Positions 42,855-51,985 of a stretch of DNA of 64,000 nucleotides are shown here, in pieces. Under the pieces are notes generated by a model. It ran no database searches. It was not told the origin of the DNA and was given only the letters and a program-made list of their open reading frames with translations. Within the stretch, counting starts at the first letter, position 1. Every line of letters starts with the position of its first letter. This DNA is from CAIKMD01 sp035552195. GTDB lineage: Bacteria > Pseudomonadota > Alphaproteobacteria > ATCC43930 > CGMCC-115725. The stretch lies in the NCBI GenBank assembly GCA_035552195.1, contig DASZLU010000054.1:39799-103798 (forward strand), given 5' to 3'. A program made the position numbers and the translations under genes.

Positions 42855-43865
42855 ATGATGATAGCGCGTGGATTGTTGCGTTCGACCGTGCTGGTGCTGG
42901 CGGGGACGATGGTGATGGCGGTACCGGCGCGGGCGGCGGACCAAGTGACCTTGGCGTTGCCGTCGGTCAACATCTCTTTCACGGCGCTTTATCTCGCCGA
43001 GGACATGAACCTTTGGGGCGACCAAGGCCTCCAAGTCAAAACCATCGTCATCCCCGGTGTCGGCACGAACAATGCCGTGATCAACGGCTCGGTTCAATTC
43101 GCCATCGGCTCGTCCGACGCGATCACTCGCGGCTGGGCGCATGGCCAACACATGCAGGCGATCGGCGCCGGCGTCAAAAAGACCATGGAATGGGTGATGA
43201 TCCGCAAGGACGTCGCCGAGGCCGCGCATTTCGACCCCACCGCGCCGTTGGCCGAGCGGGCGAAGATCCTAAAAGGCAAGAAGATCGCGGTCACTTCGAT
43301 CGGCTCGCTGCCCGACGCGGTGCTGCGCTCGGTTGCGAACGAAGCGGACATCCATGCCGACGATATGTCGATCGCGACGATGCTGCCGCCCGAGATCATG
43401 GCGGCGTGGAAGACGAAGCAGATCGACGGCTTCTCGAACGCGATGCCGTACGCGCAGCAGGTAATGGCCGACGGCTCGGCCATGATGGTCTCCGATCCGA
43501 CCAAAGGAGAACCGACCAAGTACTTCCCGATCGCGGCATCGATCGTCACCGTTCGCGCCGATTACTGCCCGGCGCATAAGGAAGTCTGCACTAAGTTCAT
43601 GGACGGCATGGTCGCCGGCATGAAAATCGTGGTGAGCGATCGCGAGAAAACGATGGCGGAAATGAAGAAACGCTTCCCCGCCTATGACGATACCGTCCTC
43701 GGCATGGCCTATGACGCGTTGAAGGCTGCCGAGAATCTGCCGCCGCGCGTCGACCCGGCGGCGATTGAAAACGGCGACCGGATGAATATCGGGGCCGGTT
43801 TCATGAAAGCGGACGAGAAGCTCAAAGACTACGCGCCGCTGATCGACAACAGCTACATCAGGTAG
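42855..43865 (+). CDS. ABC-type solute-binding protein, NMT1/SsuA type
   Basis: Periplasmic binding protein of about 336 residues. Signal peptide MMIARGLLRSTVLVLAGTMV ends near VPARA. The body LPSVNISFTALYLAEDMNLW, then VIPGVGTNNAVINGSVQFAI and IGSSDAITRGWAHGQHM is typical of the SsuA/NMT1 group. Start at 42855 or 42858, both after GAGGGGG. No permease or ATPase accompanies it. It is the second NMT1-type orphan in the window (the other is at 22565). Ligand may be an aromatic acid or sulfonate but is not fixed by sequence. The 290 bases after it contain no gene I can support. Confidence 0.88.
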   Translation: MMIARGLLRSTVLVLAGTMVMAVPARAADQVTLALPSVNISFTALYLAEDMNLWGDQGLQVKTIVIPGVGTNNAVINGSVQFAIGSSDAITRGWAHGQHMQAIGAGVKKTMEWVMIRKDVAEAAHFDPTAPLAERAKILKGKKIAVTSIGSLPDAVLRSVANEADIHADDMSIATMLPPEIMAAWKTKQIDGFSNAMPYAQQVMADGSAMMVSDPTKGEPTKYFPIAASIVTVRADYCPAHKEVCTKFMDGMVAGMKIVVSDREKTMAEMKKRFPAYDDTVLGMAYDALKAAENLPPRVDPAAIENGDRMNIGAGFMKADEKLKDYAPLIDNSYIR

Positions 43866-44155
43866 AGACGCGCCAAATCAGCGGCGAGCGGCGCCGGGCA
43901 CGGCGTCGCTCGGTGCCGTAAGGCCGCCTGCAGCGTGGCTGCGAAATGACCGGGAGCGGTTTGAACGCGCCGATTTCGGTATCGAATCTGGCCCATTGCG
44001 TCGCAAGCGATCGTCTCCACGTCGACACGCCGCCCCAAGCCTTTGACACTCCGGTACCTCTATAGCAAGATCAAAGCCGCCCGCAATGAAGGGGTTGTGC
44101 GTGTTGGAGTGGTTCTTTCGAGCCCGCGCCGGCGCTATTTCTTGAAGACACGACG

Positions 44156-45430
44156 ATGAGCAACATCGATCAGACTTTGCAGGACCAGGCGATGGCCGCG
44201 ATTCGCACGGGCATGCCGTCCTGCCATTGGTCGCGCCATGCGGATTCAATTGTCGCCGATCGTCTCGCGCGCGAGAAACATCTGAACAAGCCGCTGCACG
44301 CGACCGATCGCACGCTCTTCGGCGAGATCGACAACTTCCGCTCCACCGGCGTGATCGTAAAGCCCGGCGCCTTGGCGCAAGACAAAGCCAAGGCGATTCG
44401 CGAGCACCTGGAATCGCTACCGCTTTATGGCGGCCGCGGCGGCGACCAATATTATTTCACCGAATCCGATTTACGCCCGCTCGCGGCGGTTCAGTCGGAT
44501 GCGTCGATGGGGCAATATACCCCCGAGCAATTGTTGGCGACGCCGCATCTCGTCGATTTCTTGAATGACCCCGCGATCGTCGATTTCGTACAGCTGGCTC
44601 TCGGCTGCGTTCCAACTCTTTACTCTGTTCGGGCGTGGTGGTCTTTCGTCGCGGACACGCCCACCGGACTTAACCAGCAATATTTCCATCGCGATACCGA
44701 CGATTGGCGTTTCGTCACGCTGTTCCTTTATCTGACGGACGTCGACAAGGAATCCGGTCCCCACCAGCTGATCGGCGGTACGCAGACTCTCGGCGGGATG
44801 CAGCGGCTGATCGAGCTCGCCCGAGCGCGGGGCGTGAACGATATTCCGATCGATGCGGAAGAGAGCTTCTCCCAATTCTTCGGTGTCGATTTCTCTGCCA
44901 ATTGCGAGCGGCTGTTTTCCGACTCGGTCATGAATATCGAGGGAACAGCCGGGACGATGTTTCTGGCGAATACCCTCGCGCTCCACCGCGGCCTTTTGCC
45001 GGCCAAGAAGCCCCGGCTCATCCTATGGGCACGCTACGGCCTCGGCCCGAATTCGAATAACGTGGCGTTGGAAAATGGTCCGGTGCGGCGGTCCAGCGTT
45101 GTGACACAACTGCCGGATACGCTGCGAAATCGCTACGTGAATCGTCTGCTCTTCGATTTCGATGACCGCGCGGATCACTCAAGCAACGGAACCGCCGGGG
45201 CATCTGGTCCTGCAGCCCAGAACGGCTTCGACAAGGATGCTCGCATCAAGGAATTGGAGCACAGCCTCGCCGCGGCTGACGACCTCCTTGTCGCGCGCGA
45301 TCTCGAGATCGCGCGCGACGCGACCGTCGCGCAGCTTCGACACGAATTGCAAGCGATACGCAGTTCGACCACGTGGCGCGCCACCGCGTTTCTGCGCAAT
45401 GCCGTGGATTTTCTGCGCCAGAACAGGTGA
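44156..45430 (+). CDS. PhyH-like Fe(II)/2-oxoglutarate oxygenase with C-terminal coiled coil
   Basis: Protein of 424 residues. The oxygenase core has the iron ligands H178 and D180 in QQYFHRDTDDWR and H277 in ANTLALHRGLLP; R287 in KKPRLIL would bind 2-oxoglutarate. This is the phytanoyl-CoA dioxygenase (PhyH) pattern. After about residue 345 a charged coiled coil follows (KDARIKELEHSLAAADDLL) and the end reads SSTTWRATAFLRNAVDFL, a tail common in proteins of glycan assembly clusters. A TTGACA (44043-44048) lies 108 bases upstream but its -10 is weak. It leads a three-gene cassette with two glycosyltransferase-like genes, so it may oxidise a sugar or lipid there. Confidence 0.75.
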   Translation: MSNIDQTLQDQAMAAIRTGMPSCHWSRHADSIVADRLAREKHLNKPLHATDRTLFGEIDNFRSTGVIVKPGALAQDKAKAIREHLESLPLYGGRGGDQYYFTESDLRPLAAVQSDASMGQYTPEQLLATPHLVDFLNDPAIVDFVQLALGCVPTLYSVRAWWSFVADTPTGLNQQYFHRDTDDWRFVTLFLYLTDVDKESGPHQLIGGTQTLGGMQRLIELARARGVNDIPIDAEESFSQFFGVDFSANCERLFSDSVMNIEGTAGTMFLANTLALHRGLLPAKKPRLILWARYGLGPNSNNVALENGPVRRSSVVTQLPDTLRNRYVNRLLFDFDDRADHSSNGTAGASGPAAQNGFDKDARIKELEHSLAAADDLLVARDLEIARDATVAQLRHELQAIRSSTTWRATAFLRNAVDFLRQNR

Positions 45431-45505
45431 AATGCTGGCGCGCGCAAAGATACACCGGAGCGCCGTGAGGCGTTCCCTCACTGCGTAAGCGGGAAGGGTC
45501 GCGCC

Positions 45506-46981
45506 TTGGCGGGCTATCTTACGCGCGCTTGCCGTAAAGTCCTGAGACTCATCGCCGGAAGCGCTTCCGCACCTCCCGCCGCCAGCGAAGCGGCCCGGAT
45601 CGAGGCCGACCGTCTATCCGCCGAGATCGAGCAGATGCGGAAAGAAGTTCACGCCGCGCAGGCGACAACCGAGCACCTCCGATCGTCGGTCTATGCCGCA
45701 GCCGCTCGTGCTTTCGCCGACGGCGAGCTCGATACCGCCGAGGCATTATTCACCTGCTACCTTGAGGCCAGCGGCCAAGTGGATCTGCTGAAGGATCGCA
45801 CCGCCACCGGCTGCCCCGCAGCGCTCGACTACGAGGAATTCGAGCCCCTCTTTCGCGCGTTCCTCGCATCACGGCAGGTCGCCTGGCGGAGCAGCGTCAC
45901 ACCGTTGCCCGCGTTTCTCGCGCGCCGGGAGGCGGCTGCAAGCCCTCTTCGTACCGCGCGCAAACTGCTTTTCATTTTGCCTCGGTACATTTTCAATAGC
46001 GATCAGCACGTCGAATGTGACATGGCGGATCATCTCTGCCAGTCAGCGGCAAATGCCGGGTTCGACGCGGATTGCTTTTTCGGCGACAACATTCTCTATC
46101 CGCAGCTTGGCCTTAACCACGAAAAGGCTGTCGCCGATCTCGCGGAACTGCGCACGCGGATAGCAACGACGAGACCGGATGCGATCGTCTTCGATGCCAA
46201 TTTCGTCGGTGGAGACATAGGCTTGAACGGCGCGTTCCTGCGCGAAGTCAAAGCGGCGACCGGAACCCGCTTGATCGGCTTTATGGGCGATGTCTGGGGG
46301 ACCCATTGGGTCACGATCGCCCAGTATTGGGGCGAGGTCGCCGACCGGCTCTTCTATATCGTCCCCGAGGGACGCTTCATCGAGGCCTGCGCCTGCGCCG
46401 ATCGGATGTTGTCGTCTCCCTATCCGGTAAACAGTCGAAATTTCTTTCCCGATCCACTCAAAGAGTACGACCTCTCTTTCTTCGGCAGCCACGCTTATCT
46501 TCGGCCATTCTGGCTCGGTCGTGCTCTTCGGGTCGTGAACCGGCTGGGGCTGGTCAGCAATATCCGCACACATGCGCGGACGAACGACTGTCCCTCCATG
46601 GCGGAATACAGCCGGATTCTTCGGCACTCGCGCATGGTGCTGAATTTTTCATCGCGCGGCCGCGATGCGAAGATCATCACCGGGCGCGCGTGGCAGGCTC
46701 TCCATGCCGGAACGCTGCTGCTCGAGGAGGAGAACGACCAGACACCGCAATATTTTGTGCCCTTCGTCCATTACGTGCCGTTCGAAAACGCCGCGCAACT
46801 AGCATTGCTGATCGAGTTTTTTCACAAAAATCCCGATCTTGCCGCGACGGTCGGGCAAGCCGCGGCCGCGTTCTGTATCGAATATTACAGCGCGACGGCG
46901 ATTTGGAACCGCATTCTCGATGCGGCGATGCGAGAGGCATTGCCGCCCGAGCGTAAGAACAGCTTGGCTGCCACGGGATAG
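45506..46981 (+). CDS. Putative glycosyltransferase, CgeB-like
   Basis: Protein of 491 residues, translated from a TTG at 45506 preceded by GGGAAGGG. It starts with a short basic N-terminus and a coiled coil (RLSAEIEQMRKEVHAAQATT). The body has KLLFILPRYIFNSDQHVECD, then GFMGDVWGTHWVTIAQYWGE and AWQALHAGTLLLEEENDQTP, the last being the pattern seen in CgeB/spore-maturation-type GT-B glycosyltransferases, where a nucleotide sugar is bound by a Glu-rich loop. It ends 9 bases before the next gene. Recognition is by fold-like segments only. Cytoplasmic, sugar unknown. Confidence 0.6.
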   Translation: MAGYLTRACRKVLRLIAGSASAPPAASEAARIEADRLSAEIEQMRKEVHAAQATTEHLRSSVYAAAARAFADGELDTAEALFTCYLEASGQVDLLKDRTATGCPAALDYEEFEPLFRAFLASRQVAWRSSVTPLPAFLARREAAASPLRTARKLLFILPRYIFNSDQHVECDMADHLCQSAANAGFDADCFFGDNILYPQLGLNHEKAVADLAELRTRIATTRPDAIVFDANFVGGDIGLNGAFLREVKAATGTRLIGFMGDVWGTHWVTIAQYWGEVADRLFYIVPEGRFIEACACADRMLSSPYPVNSRNFFPDPLKEYDLSFFGSHAYLRPFWLGRALRVVNRLGLVSNIRTHARTNDCPSMAEYSRILRHSRMVLNFSSRGRDAKIITGRAWQALHAGTLLLEEENDQTPQYFVPFVHYVPFENAAQLALLIEFFHKNPDLAATVGQAAAAFCIEYYSATAIWNRILDAAMREALPPERKNSLAATG

Positions 46982-46989
46982 CGCGCCCC

Positions 46990-48270
46990 ATGTCGTTATC
47001 GGACGCGACAACAAACATTCCCCCGCGGCGGGCCGGGGTTCTGCTCTCCATCCATTTCAGCTCCAACCGGCCAGAGAATTTCACGCGCTTTCTCGATCGC
47101 CTCGAAGCGGCGACCGATGACATATCGTCGGTCGAAGTCGTTTTGAAGATCGACCAGGACGATGTGGCGATGAATCGGCTGCTGCCGCAAGAAGTGGCGC
47201 GGCGGCCGTTCCGCATTGTTTACATTTCGACGCCGCTTGTCGGTGGCTTTTATGAATTGTGGCGCTGCTACGACGAACTTCTCAAAGTATGCGACCCGAA
47301 CGCCTATTTTCTGCTTCCGCTTAATGACGAGATGTATTTTCTGACGCAGGGATGGGACACGGTTCTTCGCAGATACGTCGGGCGCTTTCCCGATCATATC
47401 TTTCGCCTGCGCACCTCACTGCACCGCTTCCGAACCTATTTCGATTTTTGGGAGCCGGGATGGTCGAATGACACATCGTCCTTCATCACCAAGCGCTGGA
47501 TCGATCTGAGCGGCGGGTGGTGCCCGTGCAACGGGCCCGATTCCTTTCAGCAATGCGTCGCATTCTACTTCGGCTGGCTCTACCGTTTCGACATTGCCCG
47601 TCCCTACCGAGAGATTCCCCTCGCGGAGATCGATTTCGGCGGCGCCGGTGAATCGATCGGCATGGACGGAGATGCATTGCGGCGTCGCCATCGCGGTGCC
47701 CTCAAGCCGTGGTTTATCCTCATGTCGCATGCGATGCAGGAAGAAGCGGCACGGCGCGCGCAAAAACTCCACGTCCATATTTGGGCGGAAGCGGTCGGTT
47801 TGCCGAATTTGGAGGTTCGCGAGAATCGGGCGCGGCGCTGCATGGAGGTCGTCGACGCCATCTCGGGGGCGGTTCTTCGCCGCCGCAGCTATCGCCTCAG
47901 TTGGCTGCGCATCTCGCTGAGCAACGCAATCCGCAAACTCAATTACGGCTATTACGGCGGCGCCGGCGATGATTTCCGCCATCGACCCTTTTACAATTTC
48001 AGTGAATATCTCTGTCTGAGGCATGAGCGCCTCGACCAGGCGCGCGCTGCCTATCGCACTGTCGCGCGCGCGGCGACCGCGCAATTCCGGCGCGTTGCGA
48101 TCGCCTTCTCGCGCCTCGCTCCGGCCCCAGCGTCCGGCCCGGGGCGAGTCCTGCGGCTGTTCTCGGCGCCGTTTCGCCTCGGCCTGCATCGACCTCACGT
48201 GATCTATCGGGGGCTCAAGGAGCCGAGACGCGCAATCCGGCGCCTCAGCACGCTTTTGCGGCGCCCCTAA
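46990..48270 (+). CDS. Putative glycosyltransferase-like protein of the same cassette
   Basis: Protein of 426 residues. The N-terminal portion resembles a GT-A type glycosyltransferase: GVLLSIHFSSNRPENFTRFL, EVVLKIDQDDV, and FLLPLNDEMYFLTQGWDTV. A DxD-like metal motif is suggested by IDQDD. The rest includes SGGWCPCNGPDSFQQCV and a basic C-terminal region (RRAIRRLSTLLRRP). It begins 9 bases after the CgeB-like gene, so the three genes are one operon. No transmembrane segment. I cannot name the sugar or acceptor. Confidence 0.6.
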   Translation: MSLSDATTNIPPRRAGVLLSIHFSSNRPENFTRFLDRLEAATDDISSVEVVLKIDQDDVAMNRLLPQEVARRPFRIVYISTPLVGGFYELWRCYDELLKVCDPNAYFLLPLNDEMYFLTQGWDTVLRRYVGRFPDHIFRLRTSLHRFRTYFDFWEPGWSNDTSSFITKRWIDLSGGWCPCNGPDSFQQCVAFYFGWLYRFDIARPYREIPLAEIDFGGAGESIGMDGDALRRRHRGALKPWFILMSHAMQEEAARRAQKLHVHIWAEAVGLPNLEVRENRARRCMEVVDAISGAVLRRRSYRLSWLRISLSNAIRKLNYGYYGGAGDDFRHRPFYNFSEYLCLRHERLDQARAAYRTVARAATAQFRRVAIAFSRLAPAPASGPGRVLRLFSAPFRLGLHRPHVIYRGLKEPRRAIRRLSTLLRRP

Positions 48271-48349
48271 TAAGCGACCGCGGCAGGAGCGCTGCGAGAA
48301 CGGCGATATTAAGCCATTCGATCTTCGACCTGCCGCACGCTGTGACTTC

Positions 48350-48889
48350 TCAGCCGCCGAAGCATTTCTTGAAATGCGCGATCGCCGCCGCGCTTGGCGG
48401 CAGCTTGATGGTGTAGCGCTTGCCGCTGGGCAGTTGGACCGTGAAGGGTCCGCCTGGCACCATGGCATCGATGACCGAGCGCGGCAGGCCCAATTCGAAT
48501 GAACTGATCAAAACCTGCACCAGCTTCGCCTGGGTCCGAAAGTTGTTACCCACCGAGAAATTGATGCCGCCGCTCCCTTCGTTGAGGAAGCCGGAGAAGC
48601 CTTTATCTTCGTCGATGTCGTCGCCATCGTCGGTGAAGTAGATATAGGCCAGCGAGGAATCGGTGATGGTGAAGCTATGGAAGCCCGGCGGATAAAGATT
48701 GAGGCTGAACGAATAATCGTCCCGCGGATTGAAGTACATCGCACTACATCCGACGCTTTTAGGACGAAGGTTGCCAGACCAGTTGCCGACTTCCCAATCG
48801 CCGGGATCGGCTGCTACAGCCCGCCCAACTCCGAACAACACCCAGCCGACAAGCAATGTAAAAGCCATCAACGATCCACGGACGTTCAT
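48350..48889 (-). CDS. Secreted hypothetical protein
   Basis: Protein of 179 residues starting at the ATG at 48889, behind GGGGAAACG. A signal peptide (LMAFTLLVGWVLFGVGRAVA) is cleaved near AVAA. The mature part is short beta-rich sequence, with WEVGNWSGNLRPKSVGCSAM and YIYFTDDGDDIDEDKGFSGF, one Cys near the start and one near the end (KKCFGG), perhaps forming a disulfide. No family recognised. It is convergent with the glycan cassette and divergent from the MarR gene. Confidence 0.7.
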   Translation of the reverse strand: MNVRGSLMAFTLLVGWVLFGVGRAVAADPGDWEVGNWSGNLRPKSVGCSAMYFNPRDDYSFSLNLYPPGFHSFTITDSSLAYIYFTDDGDDIDEDKGFSGFLNEGSGGINFSVGNNFRTQAKLVQVLISSFELGLPRSVIDAMVPGGPFTVQLPSGKRYTIKLPPSAAAIAHFKKCFGG

Positions 48890-48937
48890 CTCGTTTCCCC
48901 CAGATTCCAAACACGTCCCACCCCGCCCGAATGATCA

Positions 48938-48991
48938 TTGCAAATGCAACAAGTGTCAATTATCGTCGAGACAATCGTTGCAAAAGCAACG
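48938..48991 (+). promoter_or_regulatory. MarR promoter with two operator sites
   Basis: Two sites share TTGC-N4-GCAA, at 48938-48949 and 48978-48989; the second extends to CGTTGC/GCAACG (48976-48991). Their centres are exactly 40 bases apart. A promoter lies between: TTGCAA (48938-48943), 17-base spacer, TATCGT (48961-48966). The first site covers the -35 and the second lies just after the start of transcription. Likely autorepression by the downstream MarR protein. Confidence 0.65.
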
Positions 48992-49008
48992 AATCGGGAT
49001 GCGTGACA

Positions 49009-49530
49009 ATGACCCCTGCCAAGCCGAACACCGCCCTCTCGGCACCCGAGAGCGCCGCGAATGCGCAGTTCGATCTGCTCGATTATGTCCCGTATCTCAT
49101 CAACCGCGTCGCCGTCGGGATGGTCAAATCCCTGGCCCGCGATCTGAAGCGATACGGGCTCGACATTCAGACCTGGCGCATCCTGGCCGCGATCCTTTCA
49201 CATGCCGAATGCCGCTTCGGCGACTTGGCGCGGACGACCAGCATCGAGAGCTCGACGTTGTCGCGGATCGTGGCGCGCATGCAGCGCGACGGGCTGCTGC
49301 GCTGCCGGGCGCTCCAATCCGACAGCCGCACCTTTCTCGCCTCGCTCACGCCGAAAGGCCGGGCGCTGACACTGCGCGTATTGCCGAGCGCCTATGCCGC
49401 GGAGGCGGCGATGGTCGAGGGCCTAGCGCCGGCCGAGATTTCGGCGTTCACGCGCACTCTGCACAAGCTTTACGACAATCTGGACAAGCGGCATCCGAAT
49501 TTCGACAAGCCCAAACGGGCCAAACCTTAG
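49009..49530 (+). CDS. MarR family transcriptional regulator
   Basis: Winged-helix regulator of about 173 residues. LDYVPYLINRVAVGMVKSLA starts the dimerisation helices, QTWRILAAILSHAECRFGDL leads into the HTH, and SSTLSRIVARMQRDGLLRCR followed by DSRTFLASLTPKGR is the recognition helix and wing of MarR proteins, which usually sense phenolic acids. Start at the ATG at 49009, or a GTG at 49003. It has two palindromic operators in its promoter and leads an operon with the Rieske oxygenase, 17 bases downstream, so it probably represses that oxygenase until its substrate appears. Confidence 0.9.
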   Translation: MTPAKPNTALSAPESAANAQFDLLDYVPYLINRVAVGMVKSLARDLKRYGLDIQTWRILAAILSHAECRFGDLARTTSIESSTLSRIVARMQRDGLLRCRALQSDSRTFLASLTPKGRALTLRVLPSAYAAEAAMVEGLAPAEISAFTRTLHKLYDNLDKRHPNFDKPKRAKP

Positions 49531-49547
49531 TTTCGAGGGAGGACAGA

Positions 49548-50849
49548 ATGGACACGATCCACGGCAATCCGCTGCGCTATCGCGGTTATCACACCGACAG
49601 GACACCGCAGCCAGACCGCGTGCTCACCCAGGTGGGGAGCGGCACGCCGGGCGGCGAATACCAGCGGCGCTTCTGGCACCCGATCGCGTATCTGTCGGAA
49701 CTCGGCAAGGTGCCGTTGCGCGTGCGTGCCCTCGGCGAGGACCTGGTCGTCTATAATGACGGCAGCGGCACAGTCGGTTGCCTGACGTTGCATTGCTGTC
49801 ACCGCAACACATCGCTCGAATTCGGCCTCATCCAAGAGCACGGCCTCAAATGCTGCTATCACGGCCGCGTCTTCGATTGCGACGGCACGATGCTCGATAT
49901 TCCGGGCGAACCCAACGCCGAGCACATGAAACGCACGCTGTCGCAAGGCGCTTACCCGACCTATGTCTTCCAAGGCATCGTTTTCATCTACATGGGACCA
50001 CCCGAGCGCGTTCCGGTGTTTCCGATCCTCGATCGCTTCAACCTCAAGGGCATCACCGATAACTGCGGCGGCCGCTTCGAGTTCGACTGCAATTGGTTGC
50101 AGATCAAAGAGAACTCGATGGATCCGATCCATACCTACACGCTGCACATGGTGCCGCAAACCCGCGGCTATCAGCAATTCTCCGACGAGTTCGGCATCGT
50201 GCCGCTGTTCATCTGGACCGAGACGCCGGCGGGGTGCATGTATCTCGGCGTGCGTCACGTCCATGGCAATATCTGGGTGCGCTCGACCGACACCTACGGC
50301 GCCAATCTCCACATGATCAGCTCGATCATCGAGACCGGGCACGAGCGAAAGACCGCGACCGCGCCCTTCCTGTCGATGTGGACCCTGCCGGTCGACGACG
50401 AGCACAGCATCAACTTCTATATCAGCCACGTGCGCGACGGCGACCACATGCCGCCGGAAAAGCGGCGTGAGCTCGAATCCTTCGGCCAATACAAGGACGA
50501 CCGGCCCTATGCCGAGCGGCAATGGATCCCCGGCGATGTCGACGCGATGTCGAGCCAGGGCGCGGTCAACCCGCATTCCGTCGAGACGCTCGGCACACAG
50601 GATCGGGGCGTCGTCATGTTCCGCCGCTTCGTCCGCGAAGGCATCGAAGCGGTTCAGGCCGGCCGCGATCCGAAAGGCTTCTTCCTCCGCCAAGAGGATG
50701 TCGCACCGACTTTCGCCAACGATTGGGTCGTGCCGGCGTCCGAAGCTGGCGGCAACCCAGACGACCCGGATGTCCAACGCACCTATGCCGAGAAGCTGGC
50801 TCGGCAATATCTGCAGCAAAAACCGCCGATGGCCGGGTGGACGAAGTAA
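49548..50849 (+). CDS. Rieske non-haem iron ring-hydroxylating oxygenase, alpha subunit
   Basis: Oxygenase of 433 residues, longer than the two others in the window. Rieske ligands are C83, H85, C102 and H105 (LHCCHRN and KCCYHGR). The mononuclear iron site is in KENSMDPIHTYTLH, with Asp and two His. No electron-transfer partner is encoded beside it. The start at 49548 follows GGGAGGA; the very long frame from 48729 is not needed. It lies 17 bases after the MarR gene and should be induced with it. Substrate is likely an aromatic or N-heterocyclic acid, from the family rather than from this sequence. Confidence 0.93.
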   Translation: MDTIHGNPLRYRGYHTDRTPQPDRVLTQVGSGTPGGEYQRRFWHPIAYLSELGKVPLRVRALGEDLVVYNDGSGTVGCLTLHCCHRNTSLEFGLIQEHGLKCCYHGRVFDCDGTMLDIPGEPNAEHMKRTLSQGAYPTYVFQGIVFIYMGPPERVPVFPILDRFNLKGITDNCGGRFEFDCNWLQIKENSMDPIHTYTLHMVPQTRGYQQFSDEFGIVPLFIWTETPAGCMYLGVRHVHGNIWVRSTDTYGANLHMISSIIETGHERKTATAPFLSMWTLPVDDEHSINFYISHVRDGDHMPPEKRRELESFGQYKDDRPYAERQWIPGDVDAMSSQGAVNPHSVETLGTQDRGVVMFRRFVREGIEAVQAGRDPKGFFLRQEDVAPTFANDWVVPASEAGGNPDDPDVQRTYAEKLARQYLQQKPPMAGWTK

Positions 50850-50870
50850 AGAGGCTGAGCTGGATAGGCA

Positions 50871-50898
50871 GCCCTCCTTCGCCAAGGCTTCGGAGGGC
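50871..50898. repeat. GC hairpin after the Rieske gene
   Basis: Arms GCCCTCC (50871-50877) and GGAGGGC (50892-50898) with a 14-base loop, 21 bases after the stop. There is no T-run close by, so it may be a repeat element rather than a true terminator. Confidence 0.5.
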
Positions 50899-50965
50899 AG
50901 CCTTAGATCGTCTCGCCCCGACCGTTTTATTGGCGTAAGCCAGCCGAAGCTCGAAGAGCGTAGGC

Positions 50966-51055
50966 TGGCGGAGAGAGCGGGATTCGAACCCGCGTTACGG
51001 TTTCCCGTAAACACGCTTTCCAAGCGTGCGCCTTCAACCGCTCGGCCACCTCTCC
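50966..51055 (-). tRNA. tRNA-Ser (anticodon GGA)
   Basis: Class II tRNA of 90 bases including an encoded CCA. The acceptor arm starts GGAGAGG and ends TCTCTCC, the D-arm begins GCCGAGCGGTTGAAGG, the anticodon loop TTGGAAA holds GGA, a long variable arm (TTTACGGGAAACCGTAA) marks it as Ser-type, and the T-arm is GCGGGTTCGAATCCCGC. It reads UCC/UCU. Flanked on either side by protein genes; no integrase or att duplicate is visible. Confidence 0.96.
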
Positions 51056-51202
51056 ATGCCTTGGAAGCGGGGAAGTTAGCCAAGCGATGCGCTGGCCGCA
51101 ACCATGCCATGCCCGCCAAGTCCCCCGAAAGCTTGCGCTTTTCGCCCTCTCGACGCACGATGGATGCGAGAAAAAGAAGCAGCGAAGCGAAAGTCGGGCG
51201 GT

Positions 51203-51985
51203 ATGGCGATTGATGAATTGGTGACGGTCGGCGGCGTCGAGATCGAGGTCGCTCGCCAGGGGAGCGGCAGGCCGGTCTTGGTGTTGCCGGGCGAGGACAT
51301 GCTGGAAGCTGGGTCGGCGTTTGTCGCGGGTCTGGCGCAGAACGCGGAAGTCATCGTCGCCTCGCCGCCGGGTTTCGGCCGCTCCGCCCGCCCTCAATGG
51401 ATGACCCAGCCGGCGGACCACGCCTATCTGCTGCTTTCTCTCCTCAAGAAGCTCGGCCTCGCGCGCGTGCCGGTCATCGGCTGCTCGTTCGGCGGCTGGA
51501 TCGCGGCCGAAATGGCGGTGATGGACGATAGTTGCTTCGCCCGCATGGTGCTGATCGGCCCGTACGGCGTGAAGCTGGGCGGGCCGACGGACTCCGATTT
51601 CGCCGACATCTATCAGCTCGGCCCCGCGAAATCCGCGGCGCTGAAATTCCGCGAGCCGGAGAAGGTGAAACGCGATCACGCCAAGCTCAGCGACGAGGAA
51701 CTCGGCCGCATCGCGCGCGATCTCGAATCCTTCGCGCGCTTCGGCTGGGAGCCCTACCTGCACAATCCCAAGCTCAAGCACCTGCTCTATCGCGTCGCCG
51801 CGCCGACGCTGATCGTCTGGGGCGAGAAAGACGGCATCGCCTCGGCCGACTACGCACGCGGCTATGCGAAGCTGATCGCCGGCGCGCGCGCCCTGGTCGT
51901 CGCCGACGCGGCACATTATCCGCATATCGAGCAGCCCGACGCGGTGCTGCGCCACATCACCGAATTCCTGGGAGATGCGACATGA
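51203..51985 (+). CDS. Alpha/beta hydrolase
   Basis: Hydrolase of 260 residues. The nucleophile elbow is VIGCSFGGWIAAEM, with Ser; the catalytic acid is in LIVWGEKDGIASADYARG and the His is in ADAAHYPHIEQPD. It resembles C-C bond hydrolases and meta-cleavage product hydrolases, with no clear choice. I start it at the ATG at 51203 (MAIDELV); an upstream ATG at 51164 would add 13 residues of basic sequence. The stop overlaps the LLM gene start as ATGA, so both are coupled. It probably hydrolyses the product or substrate of the LLM flavoenzyme. Confidence 0.88.
   Translation: MAIDELVTVGGVEIEVARQGSGRPVLVLPGEDMLEAGSAFVAGLAQNAEVIVASPPGFGRSARPQWMTQPADHAYLLLSLLKKLGLARVPVIGCSFGGWIAAEMAVMDDSCFARMVLIGPYGVKLGGPTDSDFADIYQLGPAKSAALKFREPEKVKRDHAKLSDEELGRIARDLESFARFGWEPYLHNPKLKHLLYRVAAPTLIVWGEKDGIASADYARGYAKLIAGARALVVADAAHYPHIEQPDAVLRHITEFLGDAT

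Noticed and set aside
43853..44049. Small minus-strand frames in the 290-base gap after the second NMT1 gene
   Set aside because: They overlap each other in different frames and the real gene ends; no family pattern. The gap appears to hold nothing else.
50966..51055. tRNA-Ser as an integration site
   Set aside because: No duplicated tRNA end, integrase or mobile gene is visible nearby.
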